From the NCBI GenBank assembly GCA_963717445.1, contig OY970334.1, positions 124,001 to 188,000 of the forward strand: a stretch of 64,000 nt of DNA, written 5' to 3'. A program made the translations under genes and the position numbers. Of the stretch, positions 1 to 6,641 are shown one piece after another. Origin of the DNA: JAGVPT01 sp963717445 (GTDB lineage Bacteria > Bacteroidota > Ignavibacteria > UBA10030 > UBA8401). Positions within the stretch are counted from its first letter, which is position 1. The number at the start of each line of letters is the position of its first letter. The notes under the pieces were generated by a model that saw only the letters and a program-made list of their open reading frames with translations, was not told the DNA's origin and ran no database searches.

Positions 1-208
1 TGATGCTACGGGGAAGCACATTCCACCGGCGATGGAACTGGTTCGTCTTGCGATTCCGCGGCGTGTGTATACACAGAGTCACATCGATTATGTCATCGAA
101 TGTGTGGGAGAAGTTTTCAGCAAGAGGAAAAATCTTCCAGGATACAAGATCGTGTACGAAGCACCTCAGCTACGCCATTTTACCGCTCGATTCCAGCCGC
201 TTCACTAG
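1..208 (+). CDS. Tryptophanase / tyrosine phenol-lyase family protein, C-terminal end (partial)
   Basis: Read from base 2, the window opens in frame with DATGKHIPPAM and runs 68 codons to TAG at 206-208. The stretch ELVRLAIPRRVYTQSHIDY, followed by YEAPQLRHFTARF near the end, matches my memory of the C-terminal domain of the PLP-dependent beta-eliminating lyases: TnaA has ELLRLTIPRATYTQTHMDF...LRHFTAKL and tyrosine phenol-lyase has ELVRLTIPRRVYTYAHMD. These enzymes release indole or phenol, pyruvate and ammonia from the aromatic amino acid. The fragment mixes features of both, so substrate cannot be assigned. The PLP lysine lies outside the window. The family call is firm; the exact enzyme is not. 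Confidence 0.85.
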   Translation, partial: DATGKHIPPAMELVRLAIPRRVYTQSHIDYVIECVGEVFSKRKNLPGYKIVYEAPQLRHFTARFQPLH

Positions 209-541
209 AATCATGTCATGGCACACTCCAAAGAAAATGCCATTCCGGTCGACAGACTCCGTCGCACTCTGACGAGCGAAAGTTCCAGCGGAATGCCTTC
301 GGAACCGGTCGAAGACTCCCCACGGGTCTATCGACCCGTAGGGCCGTAGATGACTCGTTGAGAATCCATTCAATTACGCCTGGATGCCCGCTTGCGCGGG
401 CATGACAATTCTTGTTCTATGCTGATTATTCAAAGTAGCCCACCACCAAAAATCGTTGCAAACAAAGACAAATCTTCGTATTTTATATCGCCGAAAAATC
501 GAAACGGGAGCAATTGAGATTCTGTGATAAGGTTTGAGCCG
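209..541. other. Non-coding gap with repeat and hairpin sequence
   Basis: About 330 bases without a convincing gene. It holds a perfect 7-bp hairpin (ACGGGTC, loop TATC, GACCCGT) at 322-339 and one copy of a dispersed repeat ending near 406. The part around 280-310 (GGAATGCCTTCGGAACC) resembles the distal half of the repeat copy at 32.6 kb, which suggests a longer degenerate or interrupted copy. No clear promoter for the next gene was found. Confidence 0.5.
362..406 (-). repeat. Dispersed palindromic repeat, copy 1
   Basis: On the - strand this reads GTCATGCCCGCGCAAGCGGG followed by CATCCAGGCGTAATTGAATG and GATTC. The copy at 32561 has the same core, GTCATGCCCGCGAACGCGGG, then CATCCAGGCCTAATTAAATG. 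A third copy is at 47332. The core contains a CCCGC/GCGGG hairpin. No transposase is attached; it behaves like a small non-autonomous repeat. Reading it as protein gives the familiar spurious peptide MPAQAGIQ. Confidence 0.8.
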
Positions 542-1243
542 ATGATTTCTTGTCCTGTGTGCGCCAATCCAAACGATGACCTTAGAACGGTGTGCGTTCA
601 ATGCGGCAGTTTTCTTCAAGACCGCATTCCGAATCTCGATTTTTTTTCGACACTGTGGCAGCTTGTTGAATCCCCAAAGGATGCATTCCATAAAATCATT
701 AAAGCCGAGCATAAAAATTACGTTCTTTTCCTTATGCTGTTTTTAGGGATTGGAGTCTCGTTTACCTTGCTGTGGGCGCGCCACGCGGGAAATGAGTTCG
801 ACAATTTAATCTACCTGCTCCTTCTCGGGTACGTGCTCGGTATAGGAATTGCTTTACCGGTCGGCGGTCTGATGGCGGTGATGGTACATCTTCTACTCAA
901 ACTCTTCGGCGGTAGAGGAGTGATGAAAAATACGTACGCGGTGTTCGGCTGGTCATTGATTCCGATTATGCTTTCGGTTTCGATTATATTACCGATCGAG
1001 CTCGCTTCGATTGGATTGCGGTTGTTTTCTACGAACCCGTCGCCGATGGAAATAAAGCCGGTGGTGTACATTGTTCTCATGTTTTTCGACGTGTTCACAG
1101 TTCTCTGGTCAATCAATCTTGCGCGTGTTGGATTGAGCATCGCACATAACATTTCTGCGTGGAAGACGCTTGAGGTAGTTCTTTCAGTTTCTTTCTTCTT
1201 TACGTTTGCTCTCTATAAATTATTTGCATCGTTTGTTATTTAG
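542..1243 (+). CDS. Yip1-like membrane protein with N-terminal zinc ribbon
   Basis: 233 residues. The start opens with two CxxC pairs (C4/C7 and C18/C21) that form a zinc-ribbon-like knuckle, followed by about five hydrophobic segments, ending in a hydrophobic tail. The layout, with loops rich in Gly and Pro and a membrane domain of roughly 180 residues, resembles Yip1-domain proteins of bacteria, whose role is not established. I chose ATG 542, preceded by AAGG nine bases upstream; a GTG at 524 would add six residues. It is followed 13 bases later by the zincin gene, so the two are probably co-transcribed. The family assignment is by overall pattern only. Confidence 0.6.
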   Translation: MISCPVCANPNDDLRTVCVQCGSFLQDRIPNLDFFSTLWQLVESPKDAFHKIIKAEHKNYVLFLMLFLGIGVSFTLLWARHAGNEFDNLIYLLLLGYVLGIGIALPVGGLMAVMVHLLLKLFGGRGVMKNTYAVFGWSLIPIMLSVSIILPIELASIGLRLFSTNPSPMEIKPVVYIVLMFFDVFTVLWSINLARVGLSIAHNISAWKTLEVVLSVSFFFTFALYKLFASFVI

Positions 1244-1256
1244 AAGAGAGTGACGG

Positions 1257-1613
1257 ATGGATCGCACCCGGTTCGAAGACATTGCTGAAGAAGCGTTTAA
1301 CCATTTGCCGGCGTTGTTCAAAAAGAAAATCGAGAATGTTGAAATCGTCGTCGAAGATGCTCCTTTTGCGCCAGCACAACGTTCGTTCTTGCTCGGGTTA
1401 TATCATGGTATCCCGTTGACGAAACGAGGAACGTGGTACGGAATGTCGCCGGTTCTGCCCGACAGAATTTCGCTCTACCAAGAAAATATCGAACGTGTAT
1501 GTTCATCGGATGAAGAAATTAAGAAAAAAATTTATGAGGTGTTATGCCATGAAATAGGTCATTATTTTGGAATGGATGAAGCGCAGGTGCGTAAGGCGAT
1601 GAAGTCCTGGTGA
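1257..1613 (+). CDS. Zincin-like metallopeptidase family protein
   Basis: 118 residues, soluble, no signal peptide. HEIGHYFGMDE (H98, E99, H102, then D107/E108) is the zinc-binding HExxH motif of the small cytoplasmic zincin-like family (Zincin_1, formerly DUF1025). The central segment YHGIPLTKRG also matches that family. Length is typical. Substrates of these proteins are unknown to me. AGAGAG upstream of ATG 1257 is a plausible ribosome-binding site. It sits between the Yip1-like gene and a small ABM-like gene on the same strand. Confidence 0.8.
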   Translation: MDRTRFEDIAEEAFNHLPALFKKKIENVEIVVEDAPFAPAQRSFLLGLYHGIPLTKRGTWYGMSPVLPDRISLYQENIERVCSSDEEIKKKIYEVLCHEIGHYFGMDEAQVRKAMKSW

Positions 1614-1665
1614 AACATGTATAATAAACAATCTCGATGAAACAACGCATTGAAAGGGATCGTAG

Positions 1666-1965
1666 ATGGCTAAGGTGATATTAACGATGCAATATGAAGT
1701 CGACAAAAAGAAGCGGGAAGGATTTTTGGCAACAGTGCAAGAATTAAAATCCCATTATGCTTCAAATCCTCACATTTCGTATTTGGTGGGAGAGCAAAAG
1801 GGGAAAAAGAATGTTTTCGCTGAAATGTATATTGCAGATTCGGAAGAAGCATACACACAATTCAAAGAAAATGAAGACCAGACTGCTGACTTGATCAGCG
1901 AGAAACTTTCGTCGTACATGAAGAACGGAAAGGCAAAGTACACGACATATCTGGAAACAGCGTAA
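1666..1965 (+). CDS. Small dimeric alpha/beta-barrel-like protein (ABM-type), function unknown
   Basis: 99 residues. The order of a beta strand (VILTMQYEV), a long helix, a strand (ISYLVGEQKG), a strand (VFAEMYIAD) and another helix with SEEAYTQFKEN resembles antibiotic-biosynthesis-monooxygenase or stress-responsive ferredoxin-like folds. Catalytic residues cannot be assigned. AAAGGGATCGTAG precedes the ATG, a good ribosome-binding site. It ends 22 bases before the hemerythrin start, so the two may be co-expressed. I do not recognise a characterised homologue. Confidence 0.6.
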   Translation: MAKVILTMQYEVDKKKREGFLATVQELKSHYASNPHISYLVGEQKGKKNVFAEMYIADSEEAYTQFKENEDQTADLISEKLSSYMKNGKAKYTTYLETA

Positions 1966-1987
1966 TGTATATCTTTTGAAAGGGCGC

Positions 1988-2464
1988 ATGGCAATTCGAG
2001 ATCCGATAGGAATTTTCCTGAAAGAACACGACATGGCGCTCGTGCAGCTTCGCATATTAAAAAAAACCGCAGCTGAAATCAGGAAGAACGGTTATTCAGA
2101 AAAACTCTTCAAACAATTATTGAAAGCAACCGAATTTGTGGATGAAGAGGTGCGGGTTCACAACGGCAAAGAAGAGTCGGCCCTTTTCCCGATCGTCGAA
2201 CGCTACGTCGACGGGCCGACGAACACCCTGCGCGAAGACCACCAGCGAATGGCTAGAATTTACAAGAAACTCCATTACAGCATCGGCTCGCTGAAAGAAA
2301 ATCATGACGACAAAATTGCGCGGCAGGAATTAGGGGAGGCTGCAGAGGAAATCGTTCAACTTATGGTAAACCATATTCACAAAGAAAATGAAATCCTCTT
2401 CCCGCTCGTAAAAAGATTTTTTACGAAAGAAGAATTGCGCAAAGTCGCTCAACGAATGTTGTAA
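1988..2464 (+). CDS. Hemerythrin-domain protein
   Basis: 158 residues from ATG 1988, chosen because GAAAGGG lies just upstream; an upstream TTG at 1976 is less likely. Four predicted helices carry the hemerythrin-type di-iron ligand pattern: H14 (KEHD), H58 with E62 or E63 (HNGKEE), H85 (DHQRM), and H129/H131 with E135 (HIHKENEILFPL). Such proteins bind oxygen or NO, or act in iron/redox sensing. This one has no partner domain, so its role is open. Next to a respiratory island an oxygen- or NO-related role is plausible but only inferred. Confidence 0.88.
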   Translation: MAIRDPIGIFLKEHDMALVQLRILKKTAAEIRKNGYSEKLFKQLLKATEFVDEEVRVHNGKEESALFPIVERYVDGPTNTLREDHQRMARIYKKLHYSIGSLKENHDDKIARQELGEAAEEIVQLMVNHIHKENEILFPLVKRFFTKEELRKVAQRML

Positions 2465-2519
2465 ATGACCGGCAGCGCCATGCCAAGCCCAATACTTCTT
2501 CCCTAGAGATCAACCATTT

Positions 2520-2545
2520 TCTCCGAGCACAGCGGAGACTTTTCT
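2520..2545 (+). terminator. Possible weak terminator after hemerythrin gene
   Basis: TCTCCG-AGCACAG-CGGAGA forms a 6-bp stem followed by CTTTTCT. It lies 55 bases after the hemerythrin stop, in the gap before the convergent SDR gene. The U-run is short, so the call is weak. Confidence 0.35.
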
Positions 2546-2596
2546 GAGTTCTCAAAATAAACGTTGAATCATCAAGAGCGGGCTCACGATACGCAA

Positions 2597-3313
2597 TCAG
2601 CCTTTTTTAAAATGTTGCGCGTCAAGCGTTTGTCCGGTAACGTGCATTGAATCGTCTGAGGCGAGATAAACGAAAACGTCAAGAATTTCTTCCGGTTTCT
2701 TCAACGTGCGCCGGTCTTCGTCGGGAAATGCTTGATGCCTCATCTCGGTGGCAACGGATCCCGGGTTGACGGCATTGACACGAATATTTCGGGGACGCAA
2801 TTCTTCGGCCAACGCCCGTGTGAATCCTTCCGTCGCAAATTTTGAAACACCGTATGCGCCCCAATTCGGCATGGCAATCTTCCCTACCGAGGATGACACA
2901 TTAACAATCGAACCCCCCACCTCCCTAAAAAATGGGAGAGCATGTTTTGTCATAAAAAAAAGGCCGTTGAGGTTTACGGAAAGGACTTTCTCCCATTCTT
3001 GCGAGGGATAGTGCGAAAGGGGTACGCGGGGGCCGAGAATACCGGCGTTATTCACCATGACGTCGATCGCTCCAAAATTTGACGCGCACAACGACAGAAA
3101 TTCCTCCGCCTGCCGTTCATCGGAAATGTCCGTTTGCTCAAAAAAAGATTTCCCGCCTGCAGACATAATCTCCAGACTTACCGTTCGCAGCAATTCAACA
3201 TGGCGCGCGCACATGCAGACGACGGCTCCTTCTTCTGCGAACCGTTTTGCAATTGCGCGTCCGATTCCCCTCAATGCGCCGCTGACGACAGCAACTTTAT
3301 TTGCCAGTTTCAT
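2597..3313 (-). CDS. Short-chain dehydrogenase/reductase (SDR)
   Basis: 238 residues, classical SDR. The nucleotide-binding motif is GALRGIGRA (residues 12-20), NNAG lies at 88-91, and the catalytic set is Ser at about 140-142, Y154 and K158 (YGVSK). The tail NPGSVATEM and VTGQTLDA are typical. The first glycine motif begins SGA instead of TGA/TGG, which is tolerated. Specific substrate cannot be read from sequence; it could be a 3-oxoacyl reductase-like or sugar/alcohol dehydrogenase. It is oriented against the hemerythrin gene and may be preceded by a short overlapping reading frame. Confidence 0.88.
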   Translation of the reverse strand: MKLANKVAVVSGALRGIGRAIAKRFAEEGAVVCMCARHVELLRTVSLEIMSAGGKSFFEQTDISDERQAEEFLSLCASNFGAIDVMVNNAGILGPRVPLSHYPSQEWEKVLSVNLNGLFFMTKHALPFFREVGGSIVNVSSSVGKIAMPNWGAYGVSKFATEGFTRALAEELRPRNIRVNAVNPGSVATEMRHQAFPDEDRRTLKKPEEILDVFVYLASDDSMHVTGQTLDAQHFKKG

Positions 3314-3539
3314 TATGGTATTTCCGGGCGGCGATGAAATTATTTAATCCTCTCTTTCGCAGATCGGCAATTAACTTTTTTCCCGTCGCGACAAAAGTAT
3401 GCTTCAACATCTCATCCGCCAAATGGTATTTACGAGATACTCGCCGGATGAGTTTTCTTTTCTCACTGATCAAAAGATATCGAAGAATGGAACCATAATA
3501 ATGGGAGATAGTGTTTAATAAGATAAATACTCCCGGCAA
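3297..3539 (-). CDS. Possible small basic protein overlapping the SDR start
   Basis: An 80-codon frame that ends 17 bases inside the SDR gene. Its C-terminal part (MLKHTFVATGKKLIADLRKR) is helical and very basic; the N-terminal part is hydrophobic. The overlap would allow translational coupling with the SDR. No homologue is recognised, codon use looks average, and no clear ribosome-binding site decides the start. It may not be a gene. Confidence 0.25.
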   Translation of the reverse strand: MPGVFILLNTISHYYGSILRYLLISEKRKLIRRVSRKYHLADEMLKHTFVATGKKLIADLRKRGLNNFIAARKYHNETGK

Positions 3540-3705
3540 TTATTTCTCTGACGGATTTTTTTCCCGGGAAGCAAGTTCGGATGAAGAGTAAACGAAACTT
3601 GTTTAATGATACGGCTTGTTGTTGACATATTCAACACTTAGCCGATCTCGCGTATATCTTCGACGAGAACAATCGTATAACTGATGTTCAAATAGATTTT
3701 TCTTA

Positions 3706-3734
3706 TTGACAAACGAAACATATTTTATTATATT
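3706..3734 (+). promoter_or_regulatory. Sigma-70-like promoter for the bc-complex operon
   Basis: TTGACA at 3706-3711, a 17-base spacer, and TATATT at 3729-3734. This is an almost ideal housekeeping promoter. It lies about 115 bases before the ferredoxin ATG, leaving a long leader. The 3540-3847 gap otherwise shows no gene. Confidence 0.7.
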
Positions 3735-3847
3735 TTTTCAGGAGTTCGAGGCGACGTACGCTCGAACACACGAAACCTTGAGGAGTTGCCGTTCTTTAAG
3801 GTTCCTACGACGATCACGTTGAAAGCAATCTCAAAGATACCCACAAT

Positions 3848-4171
3848 ATGTCTGAAAGTGTTGTAGCTTCACCGCAGGCTGTTCCTGTCGCGACGCCGAA
3901 GAAGAAAAAAAAGTCGCCGCTTATTGCAATTATTCACCCTGAAGGATGTACAGGATGTGAAGTCTGCATTGAATTTTGCCCTGTCGATTGCCTCTATAAA
4001 GTTCCAGGTCCGGAAAATCCCAACGAAAACTTCCATGCTAATGTCAACGGCATCGTTATAGTTGATGAAGAAGTTTGTATCGGATGCAAACTCTGCGCAA
4101 AGTATTGTCCCTGGGAAGTCATCGACATGGTAAAACGTGAAGAAGATGCTGCTGTTGCCGCAGCAGCATAG
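3848..4171 (+). CDS. Two-[4Fe-4S] cluster ferredoxin
   Basis: 107 residues. Two cluster motifs are visible: C34-x2-C37-x2-C40-x3-C44-P and C77-x2-C80-x2-C83-x3-C87-P, with an extra Cys at C48. A 20-residue Ala/Pro/Lys-rich N-terminus and an Ala-rich tail flank the fold. It opens the operon that encodes the Rieske/cytochrome b complex, 63 bases ahead of the Rieske gene. This suggests either an electron donor to that complex or a peripheral subunit. No signal peptide is seen, so it is probably cytoplasmic. Its role as a subunit is inference from position. Confidence 0.9.
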   Translation: MSESVVASPQAVPVATPKKKKKSPLIAIIHPEGCTGCEVCIEFCPVDCLYKVPGPENPNENFHANVNGIVIVDEEVCIGCKLCAKYCPWEVIDMVKREEDAAVAAAA

Positions 4172-4234
4172 TGGGTCTTCTCCTTCATTCTCGCGGTATT
4201 TTTTTGTTTACTATTTTGTCAGAGGGACATTCTC

Positions 4235-4864
4235 ATGGCAGATGAAATTACACCACCCGTGCCGCAACCTTCACCGCCGGCACAGCCCGCAGCGCCCCCT
4301 GTGGCTCAAATTACTGCAACACCCATCCCCAAAAAGCCAAAGCAAGACCGTGCCCCCGAGAATGATCCGGGAGTTTGGAGAATGGGTCGAAAGAGTTTTC
4401 TCTCGTTTGCAGGATGGCTTTCGTTCCTTGGATTTCTTGGAATTTCGACGATAGGTTCGCTGCGGTACATGTTTCCTCGTGTCCTGTTCGAGCCGCCGAC
4501 GAAATTTAAAGCGGGTTTCCCAAACGATTATATTATAGGGGAAGTGAACGAAAAGTACAAAGATTCCCAGCGAATTTGGATTGTCAGGGAGAAGGAGGGA
4601 TTCTACGCCTTGATTGCTATTTGCACTCATCTGGGATGCACGCCGAACTGGCTAGAGGACGAAAATAAGTTCAAGTGTCCATGTCACGGAAGCGGCTATT
4701 ACAAAAGCGGAATAAATTTTGAAGGCCCGACGCCGCGGCCGCTGGAGCGTGCCCAAATTACGTTGAATGATGACGGCGAAATTGTCATCGATAAGAGTAT
4801 AAAGTTTCGATATGAACTCGGTCAATGGGGACTCCCCGGATCGTACCTAAAATACACCGGTTGA
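4235..4864 (+). CDS. petC: Rieske [2Fe-2S] protein of a cytochrome bc complex
   Basis: 209 residues. Box I is C130-T-H132-L-G-C135 and box II is C148-P-C150-H151-GSGY, which supply two Cys and two His ligands plus the disulfide. The N-terminus is Pro/Ala-rich, then GRKSFLSFAG leads into one hydrophobic helix (about 55-76); the Arg-Lys pair resembles a Tat-type signal, as usual for Rieske proteins. The protein accepts the first electron from quinol at the Qo site and passes it to a c-type heme. Its neighbours are split cytochrome b and a multiheme cytochrome c, confirming the complex. Ribosome-binding site CAGAGGGACATTCTC precedes ATG 4235. Confidence 0.95.
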   Translation: MADEITPPVPQPSPPAQPAAPPVAQITATPIPKKPKQDRAPENDPGVWRMGRKSFLSFAGWLSFLGFLGISTIGSLRYMFPRVLFEPPTKFKAGFPNDYIIGEVNEKYKDSQRIWIVREKEGFYALIAICTHLGCTPNWLEDENKFKCPCHGSGYYKSGINFEGPTPRPLERAQITLNDDGEIVIDKSIKFRYELGQWGLPGSYLKYTG

Positions 4865-4885
4865 TTCTTTTGAAAGGATTGTTTC

Positions 4886-5665
4886 ATGATTAGCCCGATG
4901 GAGAAGATTCGAAAGACCGAAGTATACAAATCGATCTTTCGACACAAGTACGACGACACTCCCCGCAATAGAGCATTGCAGATTGTTGACAACGTTTTTC
5001 TTCACCTTCATCCTGTCCGAATTGCTCGGCACGCGACAAATATCGGCTACACCTGGGGAATGGGGGGGATCACTTTCCTGCTGTTCCTCGTCTTAACCCT
5101 CACCGGCGTGATCCTCATGTTCTATTATAGACCGACTGCACAGTACGCGTACGAGGATATGAAGTATCTCATGAACGACGTTCCTTTCGGCCCGCTGATC
5201 AGGAATATGCACCGGTGGGCGGCACACGCAATGGTTATCACCGTCATGCTCCATATGTTTCGCGTCTTTCTCACCGGTTCTTATAAGCCGCCGAGGCAGT
5301 TTAACTGGGTTGTCGGAGTTGTTCTCCTTCTCCTGACTTTTCTTCTCAGCTTTTCCGGATATTTGTTGCCGTGGGATCAACTTTCAATTTGGGCCGTTAC
5401 CGTCGGGACGAATATGGCACGGGCGACGCCGTTTTTAGGAAGCGAAGGCCCGTTCGGCGCGCAGCTCGGCATGCGCCCGGACGCCGATGTCCGGTTTGTC
5501 TTGCTAGGCGGAACTCAAGTCGGTCCTCCAACTCTCCTTCGTTTTTATGTCGGCCATTGTATTTTCCTTCCCCTGATCGCGTCGATTTTTATGGTTGTTC
5601 ATTTTTGGCGCATCAGAAAAGATGGGGGAATCTCAGGACCGGATACCGGCAAAAAAAATTTTTAA
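4886..5665 (+). CDS. petB: Cytochrome b, N-terminal (b6-type) subunit
   Basis: 259 residues with four transmembrane helices. Heme ligands are H109 and H123 in helix B (HRWAAHAMVITVMLH) and H224 and H239 in helix D. The 15-residue spacing of the second pair and the tail RKDGGISGP are features of cytochrome b6 and of split bc complexes, as opposed to full-length mitochondrial cytochrome b. It binds both b hemes for transmembrane electron transfer in menaquinol oxidation. GAAAGGA precedes ATG 4886. It is followed 24 bases later by the subunit IV-like gene. Confidence 0.95.
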   Translation: MISPMEKIRKTEVYKSIFRHKYDDTPRNRALQIVDNVFLHLHPVRIARHATNIGYTWGMGGITFLLFLVLTLTGVILMFYYRPTAQYAYEDMKYLMNDVPFGPLIRNMHRWAAHAMVITVMLHMFRVFLTGSYKPPRQFNWVVGVVLLLLTFLLSFSGYLLPWDQLSIWAVTVGTNMARATPFLGSEGPFGAQLGMRPDADVRFVLLGGTQVGPPTLLRFYVGHCIFLPLIASIFMVVHFWRIRKDGGISGPDTGKKNF

Positions 5666-5689
5666 TTCACTTCGAACGCTGAAAATTTT

Positions 5690-6595
5690 ATGAAGCATTT
5701 GTTCGAACTCGTTAGCAAACCGGATAACATTCCGATTGTCGGATTGTTGTTGCTTGTTATTTTTTATTCGTGGCTGGCATGGACGAAAGCGAGCAAAAAC
5801 GACTCGGCGCAAATTCCCGAAGAAGCGCGGCTCGACAATAAAGTGCAGGTCTGGCCGAACCTCGTTCGCGTAGAATTTCTTGCGATGCTTCTTGTCTTAT
5901 TTATCCTCGTTGTGTGGTCCGTTTTCATTAATGCGCCGCTTGAACAGCCTGCAAACCCCTCGATGACGCCGAATCCGTCAAAGGCTCCATGGTATTTTTT
6001 GGGACTTCAGGAGCTTCTCGTCTACTTCGATCCATGGATTGCAGGGGTCGTACTCCCGTCAATCATCATTGTAGGGCTGATGATTATTCCATACATCGAT
6101 ATTAACGAGAAGGGGAACGGGTACTATACCTTCAAGGAGAGAAAATTTGCAATTCTTACATTTTGTTTTGGGTTCTTAATACTTTGGGTTTCGTTGATTG
6201 TGCTGGGGACATTTATGCGAGGGCCTGGGTGGAATTTTTTCTTACCATGGCAAGATTGGGATACTCACAAAGTCGTTGTATTGAACAATGTCGATTTATC
6301 CGAATACTTTGGGTTGCCTACCCATCATCCGGACAACAGCCTGAATATTTCAGCATCGGTGTTTGGATTTCTGTTTATTGCGGCCTTTTATCTATTACTT
6401 GGCGGATGGCATTACATGAAGCACAGAAATTCCGAGGTGGTAAAAAAACTCGGACTTGGCCGATACGCTCTTGTTCTAGGACTTTTCCTTACGATGATGT
6501 TTGTTGTTCTGAAGATCGTTTTACGCCTTGCGCCTCCCTTTTTCGGCGCGTACCCTGTGAAATATATATGGGTTACGCCGTGGTTTAACGTGTGA
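5690..6595 (+). CDS. petD: Cytochrome b, C-terminal (subunit IV-like) subunit
   Basis: 301 residues, about six hydrophobic segments: one near the N-terminus (16-34), a second at about 62-80, helices equivalent to E-G of cytochrome b and a further pair near the C-terminus. The Qo-site loop reads KAPWYFLGLQELL at residues 98-110, where classical complexes have PEWYFLP. I recall similar KAPWY variants in some deltaproteobacterial split complexes, but here it is seen only in sequence. It is longer than plant subunit IV (about 160 residues). Together with the preceding gene it completes the quinol-oxidising core. Confidence 0.92.
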   Translation: MKHLFELVSKPDNIPIVGLLLLVIFYSWLAWTKASKNDSAQIPEEARLDNKVQVWPNLVRVEFLAMLLVLFILVVWSVFINAPLEQPANPSMTPNPSKAPWYFLGLQELLVYFDPWIAGVVLPSIIIVGLMIIPYIDINEKGNGYYTFKERKFAILTFCFGFLILWVSLIVLGTFMRGPGWNFFLPWQDWDTHKVVVLNNVDLSEYFGLPTHHPDNSLNISASVFGFLFIAAFYLLLGGWHYMKHRNSEVVKKLGLGRYALVLGLFLTMMFVVLKIVLRLAPPFFGAYPVKYIWVTPWFNV

Positions 6596-6641
6596 AAATT
6601 AGTTTGCCTTATCTTTTCTTCCTTGTAAGGAGTTCGGATTA

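Noticed and set aside
374..712. Long - strand frame ending MPAQAGIQA
   Set aside because: It is the translated dispersed repeat plus antisense of the Yip1-like gene; the peptide is a known artefact of this repeat type.
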